Positions 14,349 through 21,466 of a stretch of DNA of 23,533 nt are shown piece by piece. The position numbers were made by a program, and so were the translations under genes. Below the pieces are notes generated by a model that was given only the letters and a program-made list of their open reading frames with translations, was not told the origin of the DNA and searched no databases. The first letter of the stretch is position 1; every line of letters starts with the position of its first letter. The stretch comes from an uncultured Eubacteriales bacterium (GTDB lineage Bacteria; Bacillota; Clostridia; Christensenellales; Borkfalkiaceae): the NCBI GenBank assembly GCA_900549005.1, contig URMT01000018.1, positions 1 through 23,533 on the forward strand. The letters are read 5' to 3'.

Positions 14349-16676
14349 ATATCCGTCCTCCGATTTATTCAAAGACTTCCGGTCTTTACTTTCTGATATT
14401 TTGCCGTCGCTTTCGCCACCTGCGGCAGGACAGCCTTTGTTGCAGTCAGTTCTGTGCGTGCGCTTGTTTTTGAAGCGCAGAAGTCTGAGCGCGTTGAACA
14501 CCACAAAGAGCGACGAAAGGCACATACACGCCGCCGCAATCATAGGATTGAAGGTGAAGTTTGCCCACGCAAACACGCCCGCGGCGACGGGTATCATTAT
14601 GACGTTGTAAATGAACGCCCAGAACAGATTTTCTTTGATGTTGCGCACGGTCGCCTTTGAAAGTTCAAACATATCGTCGAGCGCGCGCAAGTCTTCACTG
14701 ACCAGCACCACGTCGGCAGAGTCGATGGCGACGTCAGTGCCGCTGCCTATGGCTATGCCCACGTCCGCCTGTTTGAGCGCGGGCGAATCGTTTATGCCGT
14801 CGCCCACCATCGCCACGTAGCCGCCCACCTGTTGCAGGTTGGTTACGGCGCGCAGCTTATCTTCGGGCATAACTTCCGACATAAAGTCGTCTATCCCCAC
14901 GCTTTCGGCTATCGCCTTAGCCGTATTTTCTTCGTCGCCGGTAAGCATAGCGACGCGCATATTTCTGCCCTTCAACAGCGAAACGGCATCTTTGCTGCCC
15001 TCTTTTAAGGTATCGGCAACGGCGATGAGCGCAAGCACCTTGTTTTCATCGGCAAGGTAGATTACAGTCTTGCCCTGTTTTGAAAGTTCGAGCGCAGAAT
15101 TTTTTACCTGTTTGTTCACGCCTGCGGCGGGCACAAGTTTTTCATTTCCGAGGAAATACTTTCTGCCCCCGACCTTTGCCACGGCGCCCTTGCCCACTAT
15201 ATATTCAAATTCGTCGGCCGCGGCGCCTTCCTGTACGTAATCTACTATGCACTTTGCCAGGGGGTGATTTGAATTTTTTTCTATTCCGCACGCAATATAC
15301 AGCGCGCGTTCCCTCTCCGTTCCGAAGGTGACCACGTCGGTCACGCGCGGTTTGCCCTCGGTGATGGTTGCCGTTTTATCGAGCAGAACGGCGTTCACGT
15401 CGCAGACCTTTTGCAAACTTTCGGCATCCTTGTATAAAACGCCGAGCGATGCCGCCTTGCCCGTCGCCGTCATTATAGCCACGGGTGTGGCGAGGCCGAG
15501 CGCGCAGGGACAGGAGACGACGAGCACGCTTATCGCGTAAGTTACGCAGTGTTCGGGCACGAACGCGCCGTCTATTATAAGCCATACGGCAAAAGTTATG
15601 AGCGCGATTGCAGCAACTACGGGCACGAAGATGCCCGCAACCTTATCGGCAAACTTCTGAATGGGCGGCTTTGAGGCGCCCGCCTCGCGCACCATCTTTA
15701 CTATCTTTGAAAGGGTAGTGTCGGCGCCTATCTTCTGCGCGCGCATTTTTATTACGCCGCTCTTGTTGAGCGCCGCCGAAGTTACCGTATCGCCAACGGT
15801 GACTTCCACGGGCAGACTTTCGCCCGTTATGGCAGATTTATCGACGAATGTGCTGCCCTCGGTAATTACTCCGTCTACGGGAATGTATTCACCCTGCTTT
15901 ACGACGAGTATGTCGCCCACGGCAACTTCCGAAACGGGCACCTCAACCTGCCTGCCGTCAACTTCCTTTATGACTTTGTCGGGCGCGAGGCGCAGAAGTT
16001 TTTCAATCTCGCTGCCCGTGCGCCTCTTTGACTTCTCTTCCAACCACTTGCCCACGGTTACGAGTGTCAGAATTGTGGCCGCAGACTCGAAGTAAAGATT
16101 CATTGCGTAATCGTGCGCGCCCTCGCCGTTGGGATTGACGAATATCAGAACGGTTATAACCAGCGAGTATATGAACGAAACGCCCGCGCCGAGGGATACC
16201 AGCGTATCCATATTGGGCACTTTTTTGAAGAGCGCCTTCGCTCCGCTTGTGAAGAACTTGTAGTTGACGCCGATTACCGCCGCCGTGAGTATGCACTGAT
16301 AAAAGGCAAACCACTGCGGGTTGAGCGAAGGGTCAAGAAGGCCTATCGGCAGCCCGACCATATGGCCCATCGATACGTACAGAAGCGGTATTAAAAGCAC
16401 GAGCGATATTATAAACCTTATAAAAAGCTGCCTGTCGCGGGCAACCTCCTTGCCTTGGGGTTGCTCGCCCTCGCGGTAAACTCCGTAGCCGAGCGACTTT
16501 ACCGCATCGAAAATCGCCTGCTCGGTGACGGCGGATTCGTCGTAGTCAACCGTCATACACTTTCCCATCAGGCTGACTTCCACCTTGTTCACGCCGTCCA
16601 TCTTGCCGACAACGCGCTCAATTCCCGAAGAACACGCCGAGCACGTCATACCCGTTACGGCATAAGTTTTGTTCAC
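14133..16676 (-). CDS. copA: Copper-type P1B ATPase with N- and C-terminal metal-binding domains
   Basis: This protein of about 847 residues exports copper-like ions across the membrane using ATP. Order: N-terminal HMA domain with GMTCSAC (Cys12, Cys15); eight membrane segments in the P1B pattern; actuator TGES (284-287); CPC transport motif (389-391); phosphorylation site DKTAT at 433-437, where the family has DKTGT; HP motif (471-472); and GDGIND (625-630). After a 35-residue Lys/Ser-rich linker with two cysteines comes a second HMA domain (from 777), equivalent to CopZ. The GTG at 16676 is chosen because GGGAGAG ends eight bases before it. A GTG at 16685 would directly overlap that site. 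CPC plus GMTCxxC argues for Cu(I) or Ag(I). Confidence 0.93.
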   Translation of the reverse strand: MNKTYAVTGMTCSACSSGIERVVGKMDGVNKVEVSLMGKCMTVDYDESAVTEQAIFDAVKSLGYGVYREGEQPQGKEVARDRQLFIRFIISLVLLIPLLYVSMGHMVGLPIGLLDPSLNPQWFAFYQCILTAAVIGVNYKFFTSGAKALFKKVPNMDTLVSLGAGVSFIYSLVITVLIFVNPNGEGAHDYAMNLYFESAATILTLVTVGKWLEEKSKRRTGSEIEKLLRLAPDKVIKEVDGRQVEVPVSEVAVGDILVVKQGEYIPVDGVITEGSTFVDKSAITGESLPVEVTVGDTVTSAALNKSGVIKMRAQKIGADTTLSKIVKMVREAGASKPPIQKFADKVAGIFVPVVAAIALITFAVWLIIDGAFVPEHCVTYAISVLVVSCPCALGLATPVAIMTATGKAASLGVLYKDAESLQKVCDVNAVLLDKTATITEGKPRVTDVVTFGTERERALYIACGIEKNSNHPLAKCIVDYVQEGAAADEFEYIVGKGAVAKVGGRKYFLGNEKLVPAAGVNKQVKNSALELSKQGKTVIYLADENKVLALIAVADTLKEGSKDAVSLLKGRNMRVAMLTGDEENTAKAIAESVGIDDFMSEVMPEDKLRAVTNLQQVGGYVAMVGDGINDSPALKQADVGIAIGSGTDVAIDSADVVLVSEDLRALDDMFELSKATVRNIKENLFWAFIYNVIMIPVAAGVFAWANFTFNPMIAAACMCLSSLFVVFNALRLLRFKNKRTHRTDCNKGCPAAGGESDGKISESKDRKSLNKSEDGYMKTIVNIEGMCCEHCAKRVENALSAVHGAVSADVKLKKNLAVMRSREPLSEEEIKKSVEDAGYKVTSIEAK

Positions 16677-16776
16677 TATTTCCACTCTCCCGTTCCGCAG
16701 CGTACTCCGCAGGCAAACTTACCCGCCCTATGAATCCGCCGCGAAACTGTAATTCCTACTTTTTTTATATGATTTA

Positions 16777-16805
16777 ATTATAGCGGAAGAAATTTTGTTT
16801 GTCAA
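16777..16805 (-). promoter_or_regulatory. Promoter of copA
   Basis: On the minus strand TTGACA (16805-16800) and TATAAT (16782-16777) are separated by 17 bases, a full consensus. Transcription would start near 16770, giving a leader of about 95 bases. Such a strong promoter implies repression when metal is low. I found no CopY box (TACAnnTGTA) and no clear CsoR site. Confidence 0.85.
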
Positions 16806-16891
16806 CCTTTAAACGGGGCGCGGGAAGAAAAAATGACGGCACGGCGCACGGAGCTTGGGAAGGACAGCCGGACTATGCTTTATAAACGGAA

Positions 16892-16929
16892 AGTGCGGCG
16901 CGCGGAAAGTTTGTTCCGCGCGCCGCACT
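16892..16929 (-). terminator. Long GC hairpin between copA and rpmF
   Basis: A perfect 16-bp stem (16892-16907 with 16914-16929) carries a six-base loop. On the minus strand it is followed only by TTTCCGTTT, so it is an imperfect intrinsic terminator. It lies between the rpmF end and the copA promoter and would separate the two units. Confidence 0.6.
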
Positions 16930-16960
16930 ACATAAATTTTCTGTAAAAATGAACGCCAAA

Positions 16961-16987
16961 GCGGGCTGCCCGTAAAAAGCAGCCCGC
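16961..16987 (-). terminator. Hairpin downstream of rpmF
   Basis: A 9-bp GC-rich stem (16961-16969 with 16979-16987) has a nine-base loop and is followed on the minus strand by TTTGGCG. It begins 53 bases after the rpmF stop. With the longer hairpin at 16892-16929 it forms a tandem pair of likely transcript ends. The rest of 16686-17040 holds the copA promoter and leader and no gene that I can see. Confidence 0.5.
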
Positions 16988-17040
16988 CGTAAGGTATTCA
17001 AAATATAAAAACCAAGCAGATAATTAAAATTTAATCAAAC

Positions 17041-17229
17041 TCAGTCTTTCTTTACCTTTTCGGCTACGACTTCAACCTTATCGTAGTAACCGCAGTTGCC
17101 GCAAACCCTGTGCGCCTGCATCATAGAATGGCAATGAGGGCACTCCACAAGCGTGGGAGCCGTTGCCTTATAGTTTGCAAACCTGCTGTTCGTTCTGCTC
17201 TTTGACTGTTTTCCCTTGGGTACTGCCAT
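17041..17229 (-). CDS. rpmF: 50S ribosomal protein L32
   Basis: A 62-residue basic protein of the large ribosomal subunit. The N-terminus MAVPKGKQSKSRT and the zinc-ribbon cysteine pairs (CPHC in the middle, CGNC after it) are typical of the zinc-binding form of L32. AGAGGTG lies seven bases upstream of the ATG. It follows the YceD-family gene by 27 bases and shares its promoter, the usual bacterial arrangement. Because the zinc-binding cysteines are kept, a zinc-free paralogue may or may not exist elsewhere in the genome. Confidence 0.97.
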   Translation of the reverse strand: MAVPKGKQSKSRTNSRFANYKATAPTLVECPHCHSMMQAHRVCGNCGYYDKVEVVAEKVKKD

Positions 17230-17256
17230 ATTCTAACACCTCTTTTTCTTTGTAAC

Positions 17257-17658
17257 TTAATTTAAATCTATGCCCTTGCAGTCAGGCTTGCAAAGAAGAA
17301 TCTGCGGCTGACTGAAAAGAACAGCATCGTTTACGGCAGTTGTAAGATTGATTTTCAAGCCGTCATACGAATAATTTTCACCGTCGTCTTCGGGGACGAA
17401 AAACACGTCCTGTTCATACTCCACCTGCTGTTTTGCAGGTTCAAGGCAATACGAACACTGCCCGCACAGCAGATAAGAAAGTTTAAGCGTGACGCCGACC
17501 GTGTCGTCGTCGTAAATATCGTACGAGCCGTAAACTTTTACCTTGCCTTCTATGCTTGCGCCGGGCAATATTACAAGCTCTGCGGGGCAACCGTATTCAA
17601 ACGAAAAGTCGCCGCCGTACTTTTTTAACGCTATCTGCCTTGCTATGTCTATTATCAT
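17257..17658 (-). CDS. YceD/DUF177 family protein
   Basis: This protein of about 133 residues matches the YceD (DUF177) family, which almost always precedes rpmF and is linked to ribosome or rRNA biogenesis. Seen: a central CGQCSYCLEP segment and the C-terminal CKPDCKG motif, the pair of cysteine clusters typical of the family. The ATG at 17658 is chosen over an upstream TTG at 17676 because that TTG overlaps the -10 box of a consensus promoter and would lie before the transcription start. The resulting leader is only about 11 bases and lacks a clear Shine-Dalgarno sequence, so initiation may be near-leaderless. Confidence 0.88.
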   Translation of the reverse strand: MIIDIARQIALKKYGGDFSFEYGCPAELVILPGASIEGKVKVYGSYDIYDDDTVGVTLKLSYLLCGQCSYCLEPAKQQVEYEQDVFFVPEDDGENYSYDGLKINLTTAVNDAVLFSQPQILLCKPDCKGIDLN

Positions 17659-17675
17659 ACCGAACCGACTATGCA

Positions 17676-17704
17676 ATTATAGTATATGGTCAACCTTTTG
17701 TCAA
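17676..17704 (-). promoter_or_regulatory. Promoter of the yceD-rpmF operon
   Basis: On the minus strand TTGACA (17704-17699) and TATAAT (17681-17676) are separated by exactly 17 bases, a perfect consensus promoter as expected for a ribosomal protein operon. It lies within the 57 bases after the ackA stop. It sets the start of the YceD-family gene at 17658. Confidence 0.88.
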
Positions 17705-17733
17705 CTTATTTTGTAAACGGCAAAAACAATTTT

Positions 17734-18930
17734 TTACAGAAGTTCAGCCGTTTCCCTTGCGATGACAAGCTCTTCGTTGGTGGGGATAACGAGTATCTTT
17801 ACCCTGCTGCCCTCTGCCGATATGTCGCGTATGCCGCCGTCGTTTTTGGCAACGTTTTTGGCCTTGTCGAGCTTTACGCCGAGGAATTCAAGACCCTCGC
17901 AAACGCCTTCGCGCACCTGGGGAGTGTTTTCGCCTATGCCCGCCGTGAAAACTATGCAGTCAAGTCCGCCCATCGCCGCGGCGTAAGCGCCTACGAAGCG
18001 TTTTGTCTGGTGGTTGAACATATCGAGCGCGAGCTTGCACCTTTCGTTGCCGTTTTCCATTCCCGCAATGAGGTCGCGGAAGTCGCTTGAAACGCCCGAA
18101 ATGCCCGCAACGCCGCACTTTTTGTTGAGGTAAGTTACAACTTCGGCGTGGGTCATACCCTTCTTACGCGCGAGAAATTCGACCGCCGACGCATCGATAT
18201 CGCCCGAGCGGGTGCCCATAAGCACGCCCGCAAGCGGCGTGAAGCCCATTGAAGTATCAACGCACTTGCCGCCGTCAACCGCCGTTATAGACGAGCCGTT
18301 ACCGAGGTGGCAGGTGACGATTTTGAGCTCTTCGGGCTTTTTGCCGAGGTACTTTGCAGCCTCCTGCGAAACAAACTTGTGGCTTGTGCCGTGGGCGCCG
18401 TACTTTCTTACGCCGTAGGCTTTATAATCTTCATACGCAATTCCGTAAAGGTACGCCTTTTCGGGCATAGTTGCGTGGAAGGAAGAGTCGAACACGAGAG
18501 CCATAGGCGTCTTGGGCATAACTTCTATGCACGCGCGGATGGCCGTGGCCGCCGCGGGGTTATGCAGGGGAGCGAGCTCGAAAGTCTTTTCTTCCAAAGT
18601 TTTCAAAACTTCGGGGGTTACGAGCGTAGTCTTTTTGAAGTATTCGCCGCTGGCAACTATTCTGTGCCCCACTGCGTCGATTTCTTCCATAGACTTTATA
18701 ACGCCTATCTCGTCGTCGTGCAGGGCTTCGAGCACCAGCTCGATTGCCACTTTATGGTTGGGCATATCCTGTTCGTAAACTTTTTCCTTTCCGTTGCCCT
18801 TTGCCTTCAACAGCGAACCTGCGATGCCTATTCTTTCGCAGCCGCCCTTTGCGAGCACGCCCTCGGTCTCCATATCTATGAGCTGATATTTAAGCGAGGA
18901 GCTGCCTGCGTTGATAACCAGTATCTTCAT
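17734..18930 (-). CDS. ackA: Acetate kinase
   Basis: This 398-residue enzyme converts acetyl phosphate and ADP to acetate and ATP, the energy-yielding end of acetate fermentation. Motifs seen: NAGSSSLKYQ at 7-16; VFDSSFHATMP and GAHGTSHKFV in the middle; HLGNGSSI; the GTRSGDIDAS stretch; and FTAGIGENTPQVRE near the C-terminus. All are intact and length is normal. GGGAGAG lies nine bases before the ATG. The gap to pta is 23 bases, so the two form an operon. No convincing intrinsic terminator follows, only a weak TGTAAA/TTTACA dyad before the next promoter. Confidence 0.98.
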   Translation of the reverse strand: MKILVINAGSSSLKYQLIDMETEGVLAKGGCERIGIAGSLLKAKGNGKEKVYEQDMPNHKVAIELVLEALHDDEIGVIKSMEEIDAVGHRIVASGEYFKKTTLVTPEVLKTLEEKTFELAPLHNPAAATAIRACIEVMPKTPMALVFDSSFHATMPEKAYLYGIAYEDYKAYGVRKYGAHGTSHKFVSQEAAKYLGKKPEELKIVTCHLGNGSSITAVDGGKCVDTSMGFTPLAGVLMGTRSGDIDASAVEFLARKKGMTHAEVVTYLNKKCGVAGISGVSSDFRDLIAGMENGNERCKLALDMFNHQTKRFVGAYAAAMGGLDCIVFTAGIGENTPQVREGVCEGLEFLGVKLDKAKNVAKNDGGIRDISAEGSRVKILVIPTNEELVIARETAELL

Positions 18931-18953
18931 TTTTCATTACTCTCCCTTTATGA

Positions 18954-19958
18954 TTATTCGGCTTGAAGCGCCGTAACTGCAACCGTTGCCACGATGTCGT
19001 CTACGTTGCATCCGCGGGAAAGGTCGTTGAGGGGCTTGGCAAAGCCCTGGCATACGGGGCCTATCGCCATATATCCGCCGAAGCGCTGGGCAATTTTATA
19101 GCCAATGTTGCCCGCGTTGATGTTGGGGAAGATGAATACGTTGGCGTGTCCCGCAACCTTGGAGCCGGGCGCTTTGAGTTCGCCCACTTCGGGAGCAACG
19201 GCCGCGTCGAACTGGAATTCGCCGTCGAGCGCGAGGTCGGGAGCCATCTCTTTGGCGAGCCTGGTTGCCTCCTGCACCTTGGGAACAGATTTGAAGAACT
19301 TATCGTCGTTGCCCGAACCCTTGGTCGAGAACGAGAGCATTGCCACCCTCGGCTCTATGCCCGCGATGGCCTTTGCCGTCTTTGCGGAAGATACCGCGAT
19401 GTCTGCAAGCTGCTGGGCGTCGGGTTCGATGTTTATTGCGCAGTCGGCAAATACGGCTACGCCGTCGGGATTGTATTTGTTGCCGCCTTCGGGCGCTATC
19501 ATTATAAAGCAGCTCGAAACGGTCTTGATTCCGGGAGCCGTTTTAACCACTTGCAGTCCGGGACGGAGAGTGTTTGCCGTGGAATGGCACGCGCCCGAAA
19601 CATAGCCGTCTACGTCGCCCGCTTTGAGCATAAGCGCGCCGAACATAGTCCTGTCCTTTGCCTGCACTGCGGCCTGCTCTTCGGTCATACCCTTGGCCTT
19701 TCTCGCTTCGTATAATATTCTGGCGTATTCGGCCGTCTTTTCGGAAGTGAGCGGGTCGATGAGTGTTATGCCCGTGAGGTCAACGCCGGGGGCAACTTTC
19801 TTTGCCTCTTCCTCGTTGCCGATGAGCACGATTTTTGCTATACCTTCCTTTGTTATCTGTGCAGCCGCCTCGACTACGCGCCTGTCTTCGCCCTCGCAAA
19901 GAACTATCGTCTTTTTAAGGGAAGCTGCTTTTGCCTTGATTTCATCAAGTAACGCCAT
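18954..19958 (-). CDS. pta: Phosphate acetyltransferase
   Basis: This 334-residue enzyme interconverts acetyl-CoA and phosphate with acetyl phosphate and CoA. The short length is the single-domain form usual in Firmicutes, without the N-terminal DRTGG extension. Family segments seen: VLCEGEDRRVVEAA near the start; GALMLKAGDVDGYVSGACHSTANTLRPG in pieces around 110-135; and the C-terminal NIGYKIAQRFGG and GPVCQGFAKPLNDLSRGC regions. AAGGAG lies nine bases before the ATG. It is the first gene of pta-ackA and is divergent from tmcAL across a short shared regulatory region. Confidence 0.97.
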   Translation of the reverse strand: MALLDEIKAKAASLKKTIVLCEGEDRRVVEAAAQITKEGIAKIVLIGNEEEAKKVAPGVDLTGITLIDPLTSEKTAEYARILYEARKAKGMTEEQAAVQAKDRTMFGALMLKAGDVDGYVSGACHSTANTLRPGLQVVKTAPGIKTVSSCFIMIAPEGGNKYNPDGVAVFADCAINIEPDAQQLADIAVSSAKTAKAIAGIEPRVAMLSFSTKGSGNDDKFFKSVPKVQEATRLAKEMAPDLALDGEFQFDAAVAPEVGELKAPGSKVAGHANVFIFPNINAGNIGYKIAQRFGGYMAIGPVCQGFAKPLNDLSRGCNVDDIVATVAVTALQAE

Positions 19959-19986
19959 TTTAAATTTCTCCTTAAAATACTTTATT

Positions 19987-20003
19987 TATCAAAGATTTTG
20001 ATA
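19987..20003. promoter_or_regulatory. Palindrome in the pta leader, candidate operator
   Basis: TATCAAA, a three-base spacer (GAT) and TTTGATA form a perfect 7-bp dyad. It lies between the predicted pta transcription start (near 20039) and the pta ribosome binding site (19968-19973), and beside a second AT-rich -10-like sequence. It could be a regulator site or simply an AT-rich coincidence. Confidence 0.3.
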
Positions 20004-20032
20004 TATAATGCCAATACGGACGCGCCGTACTG

Positions 20033-20060
20033 TTTACCGAATAACATTATATAATAAAAT
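20033..20060 (+). promoter_or_regulatory. Candidate promoter of tmcAL
   Basis: TTTACC (20033-20038) and TAAAAT (20055-20060) are 16 bases apart on the plus strand and lie about 45 bases before the tmcAL ATG. The elements overlap those of the pta promoter on the other strand, so the two polymerases would compete. Confidence 0.45.
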
Positions 20061-20074
20061 TTTTCAATTGTAAA
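20046..20074 (-). promoter_or_regulatory. Promoter of pta-ackA
   Basis: On the minus strand TTTACA (20074-20069) and TATAAT (20051-20046) are separated by 17 bases. The predicted start near 20039 gives a leader of about 80 bases that contains the TATCAAA palindrome. Confidence 0.7.
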
Positions 20075-20103
20075 GATTAAATCAAACATTTTGCGTGACA
20101 ACT

Positions 20104-21321
20104 ATGAAAATTTGCGCCATAATCTGCGAATATAACCCCTTCCATAACGGGCATAAATACCTTATTGAGCGTGTAAAAGAGCTTTCGGGCTGCGACGCCT
20201 TGCTGTGCCTGATGAGCGGAAATTTTACACAGCGCGGCGAAGCGGCGATTCTGCCAAAATTTGTTCGCGCCGAACACGCCGTAAAAGGCGGCGCAGACTG
20301 CGTGATTCAGCTCCCCGCCGCCTTCTCGGTAGCACCCGCAGAAATTTTTGCGCAGGGCGCAATAAGCATATTGAAGAGCATACCCGCAGTCACGCACCTC
20401 GCCTTCGGCAGCGAAGTTGCCGACGAGTCGGCGATAGACAAGGCTTCGCAAATTTTTTACGGAGCGGGCGAAAATAGCGGCGCCGAACTTGAAGCAATAA
20501 TCGGAAAGCATATGTCGGGCGGTCAGAGCTATAAAAGAAGCCTCGCCCTCGCGCTCGGAGAGCTGGGCGCAGAGAACACCCTGATTACATCGCCGAACGG
20601 AATACTCGCCACGGAGTATGCGCGCGCCATAAAAAAGCTGGGCGCCGACATTAAAATTTTGCCCGTTCAACGCGTCGGCGGCGGCTACGGCGACAGCGAA
20701 CTTAAAGAAAACTTTTCATCTGCGAGCGCTATACGCGCCAATTTAAGCAGCGTAATCATTGCAGACAACGTACCCGATTACGTTGCTAAATCGCTTGAAA
20801 AAATAAGCCTCAATGGCGTAAAAGAGCGCGCGGACTGCCTTATAAGATACGCCCTCGCCACGGCAGACAAAGAAAATATGAGGCGCATATTCGGCTGTAC
20901 CGAGGGCCTTGAAAACAAGCTGAAAGCCGACGCGGAATTTGCCGCCGACGAAATTGTTGAGCGCGCGACGAACAAGCGCTACACCTCCTCGCGCATAAGG
21001 CGCATACTCACTTCAAATATGCTCGGCCTGTATGCCGACGATGCAAAAAAATATATAGCCGAAGGCACATACATTAAGCCGCTTGCCGTGCGCGAAAGCC
21101 GCAAAGACGAAATTTTTGCCGAGCTTGCAAAATCTTCGCTGCCCGTCATAATAAAAAAGATGAGTCTGAACGCCCTTACAGCGATGCACGAAAGCAACGA
21201 AAAACCTTGCTTCTCTGCGGCGGAAGAATGTTACAAAACCGACAGGAGGGCCGACTTTGCGCGCGCTCTCATATACGGCGTTCAGCCCGAATACGATTAC
21301 ACCGTAAAGATTGTGCATTAA
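20104..21321 (+). CDS. tmcAL: tRNA(Met) cytidine acetate ligase
   Basis: This 405-residue protein (YlbM family) uses acetate and ATP to form acetyladenylate and acetylates C34 of elongator tRNA-Met, helping accurate AUG decoding. The nucleotidyltransferase motif EYNPFHNGH (9-17, with HNGH at 14-17) is at the N-terminus. SGNFTQRGE follows, and an ASAIRANL segment in the middle matches the SxxIR element. Length is normal. The ATG at 20104 is preferred over an in-frame GTG at 20095 because it gives the standard MKICAIICEYNP start; neither has a strong ribosome binding site. It is divergent from pta-ackA, whose product, acetate, is its substrate. Confidence 0.95.
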   Translation: MKICAIICEYNPFHNGHKYLIERVKELSGCDALLCLMSGNFTQRGEAAILPKFVRAEHAVKGGADCVIQLPAAFSVAPAEIFAQGAISILKSIPAVTHLAFGSEVADESAIDKASQIFYGAGENSGAELEAIIGKHMSGGQSYKRSLALALGELGAENTLITSPNGILATEYARAIKKLGADIKILPVQRVGGGYGDSELKENFSSASAIRANLSSVIIADNVPDYVAKSLEKISLNGVKERADCLIRYALATADKENMRRIFGCTEGLENKLKADAEFAADEIVERATNKRYTSSRIRRILTSNMLGLYADDAKKYIAEGTYIKPLAVRESRKDEIFAELAKSSLPVIIKKMSLNALTAMHESNEKPCFSAAEECYKTDRRADFARALIYGVQPEYDYTVKIVH

Positions 21322-21338
21322 AAATTTAATTATAAAGT

Positions 21339-21394
21339 AAACATTGCATAACTTGAATATTTTGCCGGATTTACGCAATTAAAACATTGCATAA
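21339..21394 (+). repeat. Two copies of a 13-base direct repeat
   Basis: AAACATTGCATAA occurs at 21339-21351 and again at 21382-21394, exact and 43 bases apart, in the AT-rich stretch between tmcAL and the hairpin before rnpB. No gene is seen in 21322-21466. The meaning of the repeat is unknown. Confidence 0.5.
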
Positions 21395-21418
21395 TAATAT
21401 CAATAAACCCGCTGACGG

Positions 21419-21459
21419 AAAGCGGCGGCGTGCAGAAAACTTCTGCGCGCCGCCGCTTT
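21419..21459. terminator. Shared GC hairpin between tmcAL and rnpB
   Basis: A 12-bp outer stem (21419-21430 with 21448-21459) encloses a second, TGCAGAA-type inner pairing. It lies between two converging transcripts. On the plus strand it is followed by TTTGAATTT and on the minus strand by TTTCCG, so neither side has a long T-run. It probably ends both transcripts or marks an rnpB processing end. Confidence 0.6.
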
Positions 21460-21466
21460 GAATTTA

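Noticed and set aside
16674..16685. GTG at 16685 as the copA start
   Set aside because: It overlaps GGGAGAG; the GTG at 16676 has ideal spacing. The difference is only three codons and not certain.
13566..16987. Metal module considered as a horizontally acquired island
   Set aside because: Bounded by terminators but with no mobile genes, attachment repeats or clearly different codon use.
18307..19715. Long open frames on the plus strand opposite ackA and pta (219 and 250 codons)
   Set aside because: They are antisense to well-conserved genes, have no ribosome binding sites or recognisable domains, and arise from the codon bias of the real genes.
20095..20103. GTG start at 20095 for tmcAL
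   Set aside because: The family starts with the MK-x-x-x-I-I-x-EYNP pattern, which begins at the ATG at 20104.
20077..20670. 197-codon minus-strand open frame opposite tmcAL that runs past its start
   Set aside because: Composition is not protein-like and the plus-strand frame is a full TmcAL with intact motifs.
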